A stretch of 39,115 nt of DNA from Candidatus Stahliibacteriota bacterium. GTDB lineage: Bacteria; Hydrothermota; Tepidihabitantia; B3-TA06. Under the pieces are notes generated by a model. It did no database searches. It was not told the origin of the DNA and saw only the letters and a list, made by a program, of their open reading frames with translations. Each line of letters starts with the position of its first letter. The stretch's first letter is position 1. A program made the position numbers and the translations under genes. Shown in pieces: positions 1 to 8,692 of the stretch. Location of the stretch: positions 1 through 39,115 of the forward strand of contig JAUVJT010000001.1 of assembly GCA_030592225.1 (NCBI GenBank), in the 5' to 3' direction.

Positions 1-2519
1 AGCTCGGTGTGGGCAGTGATGGTCTGGTGGTGGTAGTCGGTGAGTACGTTGTAGGTGGGGAATTCGACTAGGATGGTGAAGGGGTTGCCGGGTACGTTGC
101 CGCGCCAGTCGAGGAAGGTGATGTTCTGCAGGCTGTGCCACAGCTCCACGTTACTGGAGTCTAAGTCGCGAACCTCGCAGCGGACCTCGATGTCGTGCTC
201 GTCGTCGTAACCGAAGTTCTCAACCATGCAGCTCGGGGTGATGGTGCTACCCTCGTCGTACCAGTCAGGCTGCTCATCCGGCTCTTCCGGCCAGTACAGA
301 TCGATCACGCCCACGTCGTGGGACAGCAGGCAGGTTACGTTGCGGCGAACGGTATCGTTGTACGGGCAGTGATCGGACTCATCAGGTCCAACCTCGCCCA
401 GACGAACCAGGCCGATGAGCTCGTAGAACACGAACGGCTCGGTCTCGTGGCAAACGCCCTCGGGAAGCCAAGGGGTAATCGCCACGAACAGGGTGTCGGG
501 ATCATCGGTGGCGTCGCCCATCCAGCCGAGGTGGCTGATCAGGGTGGTGTCGGCGAAGATGGTGTCGTTCTCGACGCCGTTGATCTTGCCGTAGGTGTCG
601 ATGGCGAAGAACTTCACCGGGAAGAAGCCGCCGTCAGGCTCGGTCTGACGACCGATGTTGGCGATGGCGATTTCCGGAGTGATGGCTACATCGGCCTCGA
701 CCCAGTCTATGTTGGGCTCTTCCATACGGAAGGCGGTGAGGTCATGGGCTTCCTCGTAGTAGCAGGGAGGTGAAGGCATGGGTGAAAGCGGATAGTCGCC
801 GAAGCCAAGGTGCACGAACAACTCGTTTGTACCAGTATAGTAGCTTGAATAATAAGCGCCCCAGTAGAACGAGCCGTTCATCAACAATCCGCCGCGGCCG
901 GGGCCGCTGCCCAGGTAGCAGGGATGCGGACCAGGCCAAGTCAACATGGCCGCCTCCATGTGGTAACCGGAAGGAGTGGAGGCGGGAGTCCAGGCTGCCC
1001 AGATGTTGCCGGGAGTGCTTGAACTAGCCCACGCTCCGAAGCCGCCAAAGTAGGCGTAGTTCCAGCCGGCCTGGAAGGTTTCGCAGGTCGCCTGGATTAC
1101 TTCGCCGCTGAGGGTGGTTGCGCCGCAGCCGCCGGTGGCCTCGTAGACCTCCATCGCGGGATAGCCGGTGCCGTAGAGGCTGGTAAGCCAGGTACGGCCG
1201 CCGCTGATCAGAACGCCGCCGTCTACGCCGTAGAAGGTCAGCCAGTGATAGTCGCCGTAGTTGATGCCCCAACCCCACCAGTCGCCGAAGTTCCAGTCGT
1301 AGCGGAAGGTGTCGTCGCAGTGCACCATGCTCTGCACGATGTGGGTATCATTGTGCTTACAGTCGTCGCGCTCCAGAGAGGTGAACAGCACCTTGTCGTA
1401 CAGCTCATCTATCTCGCCGGGCTCCCAGCAAGGAGCAACAATGGTGTCGTTGAAGTCGGGAAGCAGATCGTAGGCGCCAAGCACGTTGTGATACACTTGC
1501 TCGCCAGCCTCGTCGTAGATGTCGAGGGTGACGGTAAAGTGCTCGGTTTCCTGGCCGATGTTGCGAACCACAAGCTGGGGCTCGATTGGGGTGTAGCGAA
1601 GCACCATGCCGCCGGGGGACAGGAACGCGTAGGCTTCCACGTCATGCTTAAAGATGCGCTTGTAGCCCATGCGGATGCAGCGTCCGTTCTCGAGACCGTC
1701 AGGTCCAACGTCGGTATCGTAGTAGACACCAAAATTGCCCTCGTAGTCCTCGATACCCACCGCGGGAGGCATGTGCAGGTTATCTGCATCCCAGCCGGCG
1801 CTGGTGGTGCTGTACAGGAAGTGGATGAAGTGGTAGCTGAAGACGATTCCGCAGGCGCCCTCGGTAATCAGCTTGTCCTGACCGCCCAGGGACAAGAGAG
1901 CCTCAAAGGTAAAGACGTTGCCGGAAGAGTGACCCTCAACCTGATACCACTCAATACCCAGCATCCGATTGGTCGGATCGTACTCGTAGTAAACGCGGTT
2001 GTTGTCCGAAGGGTCCGGATCACGGGTAGGATCCATATCCTGCCACAGCGGAGCGATCAGCGCGTTGGGGTTGGCATTCACCGGGAAGGGGGGATCATCA
2101 GCCGGGGGATCGGGATAACCCTCTTCCGAGGTGTTGTCAAAGCTGACCCAGCCGTCCGGGGAGATGAAAAGTTTGTCTCCCGGCTCGTACCACACACCGT
2201 AATACCAGAAAGAGTCAGGCATGGTGTACTGGTAAGGCTCGTCATTGTACGGCGCCATCTTGCTACCGGTACTATGAATGTCTTGGTAGCCAGGCAGACC
2301 GGGGAGTGTCATACCGGAAAACGGAGGTCCGGACGCATCGTTATCGTACATCCAGTACCAGCCGTTGGGAACAGCCTTGGGGGCAGAAAACCAGCTTACG
2401 CCGCCGTCTTCTGCTGCGGGGGCTGTCCAGCTCCTAGCCTCTTCGGTAACAATGTTGCCTGCAAAGGCAATTGCCACGAAGCTTAGCATGAGAGCTACAG
2501 CAATAAGCTTTTTGCTCAT
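1..2519 (-). CDS. Large secreted protein with CARDB-like repeats, C-terminus cut by window edge
   Basis: An open frame runs without a stop from the ATG at 2519 to the left edge (839 codons visible). An AAGGAGGA ribosome site lies just upstream. It begins with a clear signal peptide (MSKKLIAVALMLSF..., cleavage likely after AFA), so the product is exported. Residues about 30-290 are rich in Trp, Tyr and Asp and look like a beta-sandwich. From about 300 there is a module resembling CARDB/adhesion-type Ig folds (VVRNIGQETEHFTVTL), which returns near 605 (IAIANIGRQTEPDGGF) and near 745 (CMVENFGYDDEHDIEV). The first two modules end in a similar acidic Cys motif (DDCKHNDT, DHCPYNDT). Such proteins are usually cell-surface or secreted. 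The C-terminus, where a sorting tail would be, is outside the window. I do not recognise a specific function. Plus-strand open frames here are shadows. Confidence 0.85.
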   Translation of the reverse strand, partial: MSKKLIAVALMLSFVAIAFAGNIVTEEARSWTAPAAEDGGVSWFSAPKAVPNGWYWMYDNDASGPPFSGMTLPGLPGYQDIHSTGSKMAPYNDEPYQYTMPDSFWYYGVWYEPGDKLFISPDGWVSFDNTSEEGYPDPPADDPPFPVNANPNALIAPLWQDMDPTRDPDPSDNNRVYYEYDPTNRMLGIEWYQVEGHSSGNVFTFEALLSLGGQDKLITEGACGIVFSYHFIHFLYSTTSAGWDADNLHMPPAVGIEDYEGNFGVYYDTDVGPDGLENGRCIRMGYKRIFKHDVEAYAFLSPGGMVLRYTPIEPQLVVRNIGQETEHFTVTLDIYDEAGEQVYHNVLGAYDLLPDFNDTIVAPCWEPGEIDELYDKVLFTSLERDDCKHNDTHIVQSMVHCDDTFRYDWNFGDWWGWGINYGDYHWLTFYGVDGGVLISGGRTWLTSLYGTGYPAMEVYEATGGCGATTLSGEVIQATCETFQAGWNYAYFGGFGAWASSSTPGNIWAAWTPASTPSGYHMEAAMLTWPGPHPCYLGSGPGRGGLLMNGSFYWGAYYSSYYTGTNELFVHLGFGDYPLSPMPSPPCYYEEAHDLTAFRMEEPNIDWVEADVAITPEIAIANIGRQTEPDGGFFPVKFFAIDTYGKINGVENDTIFADTTLISHLGWMGDATDDPDTLFVAITPWLPEGVCHETEPFVFYELIGLVRLGEVGPDESDHCPYNDTVRRNVTCLLSHDVGVIDLYWPEEPDEQPDWYDEGSTITPSCMVENFGYDDEHDIEVRCEVRDLDSSNVELWHSLQNITFLDWRGNVPGNPFTILVEFPTYNVLTDYHHQTITAHTE

Positions 2520-2637
2520 TATTGATTCCTCCTTGAAAGGTTTGTTTTTGCACAAGGGGTTTTTCTTAACTTTCGCCCTTTGTTTTTGTTTATTTATGTT
2601 TCACCTCCATTGTCACAGTTTAGACTCTTTGATTTGA

Positions 2638-2665
2638 AGTATAGGGTTTTTCCCGAACTTGTCAA
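2638..2665 (-). promoter_or_regulatory. Promoter of the large secreted protein gene
   Basis: Read on the minus strand: TTGACA (2665-2660), a 16-bp spacer, TATACT (2643-2638). Transcription would start near 2632, giving a leader of about 110 bases that ends in the strong ribosome site before the ATG at 2519. Confidence 0.7.
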
Positions 2666-2819
2666 GCCCCACAAACAGACGCTTAAGGCAAACTCGAAAA
2701 CATCCCTATCCAGATTGTTCAAAGAGCGCATTTTGCTTATCTAAAAACCTAGCAAGTTGCGTGCCAGGCGACCTCCCGCTGGCCAACCTGCGCAATTGCG
2801 ACGCTTGGTTTTGTGGGGC
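2666..2819. repeat. Gene-free stretch bounded by a 10-bp inverted repeat
   Basis: GCCCCACAAA at 2666-2675 is repeated in inverted form (TTTGTGGGGC) at 2810-2819. The stretch between holds no credible gene; the 72-residue open frame across it looks random. It could be a decayed small mobile repeat or chance. Bases 2820-2950 show nothing recognisable. Confidence 0.3.
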
Positions 2820-2950
2820 GATTTTTACGCCGCGCCCAAATGTCACTTTAGTGAATCTGAGTTATAGAAATCCTTAATTCCTGCTGCACCCCGGTTATGA
2901 TCCTTGCGTTCGCAAAAGAAATTAATCTGAGGCGAACAAAGGCTCCTGTC

Positions 2951-2979
2951 TTGACTTTCATGCCCGGATAAGGTAGACT
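2951..2979 (+). promoter_or_regulatory. Promoter of the glycosylation operon, apparently leaderless
   Basis: TTGACT (2951-2956), a 17-bp spacer, TAGACT (2974-2979). The -10 ends 6 bases before the ATG at 2986, so the predicted transcript starts at or within a base or two of the start codon. No Shine-Dalgarno is present. Confidence 0.65.
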
Positions 2980-2985
2980 TAACGT

Positions 2986-3894
2986 ATGAAGAAGATTCAG
3001 GTTTCCGTTATCATACCGGCATGCAACGAGGAGGAGAATATTCCTCTTCTCCTCAAAGAGTTCACAAAGCTATCTGCGAAAGACTTCAGCTTCGAGGTCT
3101 TGCTTGTAGATGACGGCAGCAGTGACCGTACCTATGAAATAGCTAAGAAGCTTGAGAAAAAATACGGGTTCCTGAAGACACTAAGACACCGGGCAAACTT
3201 CGGCATCACCCGCGCGCTGCAAACGGGATTTGCAAACGCCGGAGGTGAGGTGTTGGTATTCTTCCCGGCTGACCTGCAGTTTCTGGTAGAAGATATTCCC
3301 GCATTGGTCAATCCGATTTTAGCTGGGGAGGCCGATTTAGTGACCGGGCGCAAGCGAGGTCGTTACACCAGGCGTTTCGTTTCCGGTATATACAACACCC
3401 TGTCGAGGATACTGTTCAAGACAAAGGTAAAAGACCTCAATTCCATAAAGGCGTTCCGGAACGAGGTGGTGAAGGATATGACCTTGCGTAAGGACTGGCA
3501 CCGCTACCTGGTGGTGCTGGCGGCAAATGACGGTTGGCGAGTCGAGGAGGTGGAGGTTGCCTTAAAGCCCAGGATTCACGGGCGCTCCAAGTTTGGTTTC
3601 TGGCGCATCCCTGTAGGGGTGCTTGACATGATCTCCGTTGCCTTCCTGCTGAGATACTCCCGCAAACCCATGCTGCTGTTCGGGACTCTGGGAGGTGCGA
3701 GTATCGGCCTGGGTATCGTGGCCGGACTCACGGCTATCGTGCTGCGCATCTTCGGCATCGGGTTCAGACCATTGCTCTACCTCGTGATTCTTCTGGTGCT
3801 TCTGGGCGTGCTTCTGGTGATAGCCGGTTTTATCGCCGAACAGGTGGCCCAGATACGCGCGGAGATTGAGACTCTCAAACGCAGACAGCCTTAA
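2986..3894 (+). CDS. GT2 family glycosyltransferase with C-terminal membrane anchor (DPM1/GtrB/CsbB-like)
   Basis: This 302-residue protein has the GT-A fold signature of family 2: VSVIIPACNEEENI at the start, the nucleotide-binding LLVDDGSSD (Asp42, Asp43) and FFPADLQF where family members have a DxD/ADLQ metal site. Residues about 230-290 form two hydrophobic segments (LLFGTLGGASIGLGIVAGL and LLYLVILLVLLGVLLVIAG). That layout is typical of enzymes moving a sugar from a nucleotide onto polyprenyl phosphate at the inner membrane (dolichol-phosphate mannose synthase, GtrB, CsbB). It is the first gene of a four-gene operon ending with a YfhO-like GT-C protein, a natural user of polyprenyl-phosphate sugars. 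Which sugar is used cannot be read from the sequence. The ATG sits at the predicted transcription start. Confidence 0.88.
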   Translation: MKKIQVSVIIPACNEEENIPLLLKEFTKLSAKDFSFEVLLVDDGSSDRTYEIAKKLEKKYGFLKTLRHRANFGITRALQTGFANAGGEVLVFFPADLQFLVEDIPALVNPILAGEADLVTGRKRGRYTRRFVSGIYNTLSRILFKTKVKDLNSIKAFRNEVVKDMTLRKDWHRYLVVLAANDGWRVEEVEVALKPRIHGRSKFGFWRIPVGVLDMISVAFLLRYSRKPMLLFGTLGGASIGLGIVAGLTAIVLRIFGIGFRPLLYLVILLVLLGVLLVIAGFIAEQVAQIRAEIETLKRRQP

Positions 3895-3898
3895 CCCC

Positions 3899-5065
3899 AT
3901 GCGGGTTTTATACCTGACCCATAACTATCCGAGATTTACGGGCGATCCATCCGGGGCGTTCATCGAAGAACTGGTTCGAGCGCTCCCCCAGGATGAAGTG
4001 AGCGCTTTCGTTCTCTGTCCTCATGCAAAAGGTCTGGGCGAGAAGGAATCCAGGAACGGTGCAGTTATATGCAGATTCAGGTATGCGCAGGAGGATAGTG
4101 AGACCTTGGCATACGAAGGCAAGATGCTTGACGCTTTGAAGCAAGGAGGAGCGGGGTTGCGGCTTCTTGCATCATTCATCCGATCCTTTGTCCACAAGAC
4201 ACAAAAGATTATAGAGGAGGAAAAGATAGACCTGGTTCACGCCCACTGGTTATTGCCTGCAGGGGTAGCCGCAAGGATTGCCCTGCGAGGTTCAAGACTG
4301 CCGCTTGTCCTTAGCTCGCACGGCACCGACGTAAGGATGCTGAATGGATTGCCGCTTGGGGATCAACTGGCGCGTTGGGTGTTGGGAAGGGTGCGGATAT
4401 TCCTGCCCGTATCCGGCTACCTGGGGACGCAACTTGAGCAACGCTCCGGCATGAGTCTGCCAAAAGAGATACTGCCCATGCCTGCATCGGGGATGTTCGT
4501 TGCGCCGCCGAGGAGAACGCTTGCACGCAGAGTAGTGGCGGTGGGCAACCTTACCCGACAGAAGCGATTTGACGTATTAATACGAGCCTTGGGTAAACTG
4601 AACGAACGAGGGATAACGCTTGAGCTTACCCTGGTGGGCGACGGCCCGGAGAGAAATCTACTGGAGGGCTTGGTTGAGAAGGAAGGAATAGCAGGGAGGG
4701 TGAAGTTCCTCGGACGCAGACCCCATCACGAACTGCCAGGGATATTAGAAGACGCGGGGGTGATGGTACTGCCTTCGGTGGCCGAGGGGTTCGGCATGGT
4801 TCTTGCCGAAGCCCAGCTTGCCGGACTTGCGGTGATTGGCGCCGACGCCGGAGGACAGCGAGAGATGATTGAACATGGAAGGACGGGTATACTCGCCGAG
4901 CCGGACGATCCACATGCCCTGGCCTGCGCGATTGAGAACCTTTATAATAATGAAAGAGAAACACTGAAGATGGCAAGGCAAGGTCAGGAAACAGCCAAGG
5001 CACGCTTCCTTGCCGCACCCACCGCGGCCAGACTCGCCCGGATTTACAAAAGGATTCTGGCGTGA
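3899..5065 (+). CDS. GT4 family (GT-B fold) glycosyltransferase
   Basis: The product has 388 residues from the ATG at 3899, four bases after the previous stop. An upstream in-frame ATG at 3866 would overlap the preceding gene and adds no family-like sequence, so I prefer 3899. The N-terminal domain starts MRVLYLTHNYPRFTGDPSGAF, with DLVHAHWLLPAG further on. The C-terminal domain carries the usual sugar-nucleotide site: GNLTRQKRFDVLIRAL, LVGDGPER, and the E-x7-E motif EGFGMVLAEA. No signal peptide or membrane segment is visible, so it likely acts at the cytoplasmic face of the membrane on a lipid-linked glycan. Its stop overlaps the next start (GTGA), so the two are probably translationally coupled. 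Confidence 0.88.
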   Translation: MRVLYLTHNYPRFTGDPSGAFIEELVRALPQDEVSAFVLCPHAKGLGEKESRNGAVICRFRYAQEDSETLAYEGKMLDALKQGGAGLRLLASFIRSFVHKTQKIIEEEKIDLVHAHWLLPAGVAARIALRGSRLPLVLSSHGTDVRMLNGLPLGDQLARWVLGRVRIFLPVSGYLGTQLEQRSGMSLPKEILPMPASGMFVAPPRRTLARRVVAVGNLTRQKRFDVLIRALGKLNERGITLELTLVGDGPERNLLEGLVEKEGIAGRVKFLGRRPHHELPGILEDAGVMVLPSVAEGFGMVLAEAQLAGLAVIGADAGGQREMIEHGRTGILAEPDDPHALACAIENLYNNERETLKMARQGQETAKARFLAAPTAARLARIYKRILA

Positions 5066-6057
5066 ACCAGCCGATTCCGAAGCCTGAACCGCAAAAGGCC
5101 TGGAAACGTGCGCTGCGCTGGGTCGTCCAGATTGCGGTGATCGGGGCCATAGGTTTCTTTCTGGTACGAACGGTAGTGCGCAACTGGCAGGAGGTAGCTA
5201 ATTTCTCCTGGCAGTTCAATCCCTGGCTGCTGGCCGCCTCTTTGATTTTACTGGCGGGAACCCTGTTCTACATGATTGTGCTGTGGCGCTGGCTGCTTGC
5301 CAGGCTCGGAAGCAGGATTCCTTTGAAGTCGGCTTTCAGGATATTCTCGCTATCTTCTCTGGGCCGCTACCTGCCCGGCAAGGTATGGCAGGTGGTGGGA
5401 ATGGTCTACCTTGGGAAGCGGGAAGGGGTAAGACCGGAGGCCGGGGTATGGGCTGCCCTGCTGGCTCAGATTCTCGCCGTGCTTTCAGGCATACTGATAG
5501 TCGTTTTCTCTTTCCTGATTGAGCAGGAGAGATTGTTGACACCCCTGCTCGAACGAATCGGCGTGTTACAACGGGTGTCGTTGTGGTGGTTGATTTTGCC
5601 TTTGGCGGCGATTCTTATCCTGCTGCACCCCAGGATACTGGCGTGGGCAACCAACCTGCTTTTGAAGATATTGAAGAGAGCACCGATTCGCTTTGAGCTT
5701 TCTTACTGGGGATTGCTGGGTTTCTTTCTTCTATATATAATAAGCTGGCTGCTCTACGGCACGGCCTTCTACCTTTTCCTCACGTCGGTGAATCCCTTAC
5801 CCATCACCGACTGGATACTGGTAACCGGCGGTTTTGCCGGTGCCTACATTGTGGGACTTCTTGCGATATTCGTCCCTGGAGGCCTTGGGGTGCGTGAGGG
5901 TCTGCTGGCAGTGTTCCTTGCCGGGCTGGTGGGATCGGGTGTGGCGGTGGCGCTTTCATTTGGACAGCGGCTGTGGTTCACGGCCGTTGAGTTGACTTTT
6001 GTGGCAATCTCGCTTATCTTCTTGCGGAGGAAAAATGGCAAAGAAACGAAAACATAA
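5062..6057 (+). CDS. Lysylphosphatidylglycerol synthase TM-region / UPF0104-like membrane protein
   Basis: This 331-residue polytopic protein starts at the GTG at 5062 and overlaps the previous stop by four bases. About eight hydrophobic segments are visible. It has the conserved features of the family (flippase-like domain of MprF, AglD-type proteins): SLSSLGRYLPGKVWQVVGM after the second or third helix, and FVPGGLGVREGLLAVFLAG near the C-terminus. Members often sit beside glycosyltransferases and are thought to move or handle lipid-linked substrates, but most are uncharacterised. Its place between a GT4 and a YfhO-like protein fits a role in moving a lipid-linked sugar or glycolipid across the inner membrane; that is inference. 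Confidence 0.82.
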   Translation: MNQPIPKPEPQKAWKRALRWVVQIAVIGAIGFFLVRTVVRNWQEVANFSWQFNPWLLAASLILLAGTLFYMIVLWRWLLARLGSRIPLKSAFRIFSLSSLGRYLPGKVWQVVGMVYLGKREGVRPEAGVWAALLAQILAVLSGILIVVFSFLIEQERLLTPLLERIGVLQRVSLWWLILPLAAILILLHPRILAWATNLLLKILKRAPIRFELSYWGLLGFFLLYIISWLLYGTAFYLFLTSVNPLPITDWILVTGGFAGAYIVGLLAIFVPGGLGVREGLLAVFLAGLVGSGVAVALSFGQRLWFTAVELTFVAISLIFLRRKNGKETKT

Positions 6058-8617
6058 ACCGGCTAAGCCGGCGCCTAGCAGAGAAATTCCCCACAAACCG
6101 GTTCAAATCGGCTGGGGCTGGATTCTTCTTGGACTGGCAGTGGTTGTTTTTATCCTTTTCATCAACACCCTGGCAAAAGGACACTTCATTCATGGGTCCG
6201 ATCAAATGATCTCCGGCTACATGTTCAAGACCTTTGCCCAGGAGAACTTGCGGGCAACCGGGGCTTTCCCGTTGTGGAACCCCTATATCTTCGGCGGCCT
6301 TCCCTACGTTGACGCCCTGCACGGCGATGTGTTCTACGTCACTGCCTTACTCAGACTCATCTTTCCGGTAGGCACGGTGATGGCGCTGGTGTTCGTACTG
6401 CAGATAATCGTGGCCGGAATCTTCACCTATGGATTTTTGAGAACCCTGAAACAGGACAAGCTGGTGGCCATTTTCGGTGCGGTTGCATACATGTTTACCT
6501 GCGTTATCGTATCGCTGGTAGACGCCGGGCACGACGGCAAGGTGATAGTGGCCTCGTTCCTGCCCGCAGGCATGTTTTTGATACAAAAGGCGTTCGACCC
6601 GGAGACCAGACGCAAATTGATGTACTTCGCGCTCCTGGCATTAGTGATAGGCCTGGCATTGCTGTCGCCGCACGTCCAGATGACCTACTACATGATGATG
6701 ATGATGGCCTTCTACATCATCTTTCTGTTCTTTGCGCTGGGAATCAAGGAAAAGAAATGGGGTTTTGCCACAAAGAGCCTGGGGCTGTCATTCGGGTCAT
6801 TAGCCTTGGGTTTTGCGATTTCCGCCATTCAATTCCTGCCCTCCATAAGTTATCTGGCCTTCTCCCCTCGCGGCGCGGGCGGACGAGGCTGGGTGTGGAA
6901 CACCTCGTGGTCATTACCTCGACTGGAATTGTTCGATTTGTTTAACCCCCGATTTTCAGGAATATTAGGAAACTATTGGGGAGCCAACGCCTTCAAGCAG
7001 CATTCCGAGTACTTCGGCATAATCATCCTGGCTTTGATGATAGTGGGCATAATAATGGCATGGAAACGCAGGGAAACCAAGTTTTTCTCTTTCTTTGCAT
7101 TGTTCGGCATACTGATGGCCCTGGGCGGCAATACACCGTTCTACCGCATTCCTTATACCATCTTCCCGCTTCTTAACGGCTTCCGCGCCCCGGCCATGAT
7201 ATTCTTCACCGTTAGTTTCTGTGCAGTGGTACTGGCTGCACTGGGATTGCAGGCCGCCCTTAACAGGCCGCTCAGGCTTCCCAAGCACAAGAAGAAACCC
7301 GATCCTGCAGTCATTGTATTTACGGTCGTGGCCGGGCTTTTGATGATCTTTGGATTATGGTCTTCTTTAGCCCCCGATGGTTTTGCCAATTTCATCTCCT
7401 CCATTGCCGCAGGCAACCTGGTAAAAATCCATGGGGATGCACGGGCAGGCGCCCTGCTTGCCAGGATGCGAACCAACGTGCCCAATGCCGAGGGCGGCTT
7501 CTGGCTGGGATTCTTGTTCACCGCTGCAGGACTGGCGACGGTTTTTCTGTGGAGGAAATTCCGCAAGCTCCAGTGGCTGTGGGGGCTTTCGCTTACCGCC
7601 CTGGTGTTTCTGGACCTGTGGCTGGTTGACAGGCATTTCGTGAACGTAGTAAGGGACGGGGCGGGCAACCCCGCCTCTGCCGAACAACTGTACGCGCCGG
7701 ACGAGGTTGTATCCTTCCTGGGGAAACAGCAGGGGCCCTACCGGGTCTTTGGTCTGCAGTTCCAGGGACAGGACATTTACCGCAATGACGATTACCTCAT
7801 GCTCTACCGCATCCAGTCGGTGGGCGGCTACCACGGCAACCAGCTGGGTCGCTACCAGGAATTCATAGACGTACCCGGCGAACCCCGCACCATCATGTTC
7901 CGTAATCCCCGCAACCTGCGCTATCCCGCGTTCCTTAAGATGCTGGATATTCAGTACCTCATCGCTCCACGGCTGCCCGACACCAGTCAACTTGCAGCCT
8001 ACTCCCCCCAGGACCGACAGATAATAATGGCGCTGACCCTGGAGCTGGCCCCATGGCTCGACTCAACCCACAGCGACTTCCGTCCGGTTTATGCAGGCCA
8101 GCGCTATGAGATATACCGGAATGAAGGCAGGCATGCTCGCGCCTGGTTGTGTTCGGAAGTTGAGGTAATTGAGCCGGACGATGCCATACTTGCACGAATG
8201 CGGCGCGCCGACTTCGACCCCCACCGCACCGTGATCTTTGAGGAACGGCCTGAAGGCTGGAAACCGTCTGTGGATACCTCTTCACCCGGCCAGATCAGGA
8301 TTACGAGATATGAACCCAACGTGATAGAGATAGCCGCGGACGTAAGGAAACAATCGGCCCTGGTGTTATCGGAGAACTGGTATCCTTATTATAGAGCCTG
8401 GGTGGACGGAGTTGAACAGAAGGTCTACCGGGCCGACTACACGTTGAGAGCGGTGACGCTTGAGCCGGGTTCCCACCAGGTGGTGTTCCGATTCAAATCC
8501 CCTTACGTGACCGCCGGTGTGTGGATTACGTTCCTCTCTCTGGGACTCGTTGGACTGGTGGTCGCGCTATCTTTGATTAAAACCAAGGGAAAGAAATCGA
8601 AGAAATTCGATGCTTGA
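6035..8617 (+). CDS. YfhO-like polytopic membrane protein (GT-C type)
   Basis: The product has 860 residues from the ATG at 6035, preceded by GCGGAGG; the ATG lies inside the end of the previous gene in another frame. The cytoplasmic N-terminus is very basic (MAKKRKHKPAKPAPS). About a dozen membrane helices follow over residues 25-530, with the family's first outer loop (HGSDQMISGYMFKTFAQENL, then PLWNPYIFGGLPYVDALHGD), which holds the acidic residues expected of GT-C enzymes. A long periplasmic segment (about 535-820) and a last helix follow, then a basic tail. In Bacillus subtilis YfhO works with the GT2 protein CsbB to add GlcNAc to lipoteichoic acid. The same pairing here suggests this protein transfers the sugar from polyprenyl phosphate to an envelope polymer or protein; the acceptor is unknown. 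Confidence 0.85.
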   Translation: MAKKRKHKPAKPAPSREIPHKPVQIGWGWILLGLAVVVFILFINTLAKGHFIHGSDQMISGYMFKTFAQENLRATGAFPLWNPYIFGGLPYVDALHGDVFYVTALLRLIFPVGTVMALVFVLQIIVAGIFTYGFLRTLKQDKLVAIFGAVAYMFTCVIVSLVDAGHDGKVIVASFLPAGMFLIQKAFDPETRRKLMYFALLALVIGLALLSPHVQMTYYMMMMMAFYIIFLFFALGIKEKKWGFATKSLGLSFGSLALGFAISAIQFLPSISYLAFSPRGAGGRGWVWNTSWSLPRLELFDLFNPRFSGILGNYWGANAFKQHSEYFGIIILALMIVGIIMAWKRRETKFFSFFALFGILMALGGNTPFYRIPYTIFPLLNGFRAPAMIFFTVSFCAVVLAALGLQAALNRPLRLPKHKKKPDPAVIVFTVVAGLLMIFGLWSSLAPDGFANFISSIAAGNLVKIHGDARAGALLARMRTNVPNAEGGFWLGFLFTAAGLATVFLWRKFRKLQWLWGLSLTALVFLDLWLVDRHFVNVVRDGAGNPASAEQLYAPDEVVSFLGKQQGPYRVFGLQFQGQDIYRNDDYLMLYRIQSVGGYHGNQLGRYQEFIDVPGEPRTIMFRNPRNLRYPAFLKMLDIQYLIAPRLPDTSQLAAYSPQDRQIIMALTLELAPWLDSTHSDFRPVYAGQRYEIYRNEGRHARAWLCSEVEVIEPDDAILARMRRADFDPHRTVIFEERPEGWKPSVDTSSPGQIRITRYEPNVIEIAADVRKQSALVLSENWYPYYRAWVDGVEQKVYRADYTLRAVTLEPGSHQVVFRFKSPYVTAGVWITFLSLGLVGLVVALSLIKTKGKKSKKFDA

Positions 8618-8650
8618 TAGGGTGTCATCTCTCTAATTCTCTGTGGTAAA

Positions 8651-8675
8651 GAAAAAGCCCCCGCGGGGGATTTTT
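8651..8675. terminator. Bidirectional intrinsic terminator
   Basis: The perfect GC-rich palindrome CCCCCGCGGGGG (8658-8669) is flanked by an A-run on the left and ATTTTT on the right, so both strands give a hairpin followed by a U-tract. It lies between the convergent ends at 8617 and 8693 and can stop both transcripts. Confidence 0.88.
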
Positions 8676-8692
8676 CAAAGCTTTACTTTCGA

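Noticed and set aside
195..2486. Two long plus-strand open frames (195-773 and 1245-2486)
   Set aside because: They are shadows of the minus-strand secreted protein, which has a signal peptide, ribosome site, promoter and coherent domains; the plus-strand translations resemble nothing.
2659..2877. 72-residue open frame in the intergenic region
   Set aside because: No ribosome site, composition looks random, and it begins within the -35 region of the minus-strand promoter.
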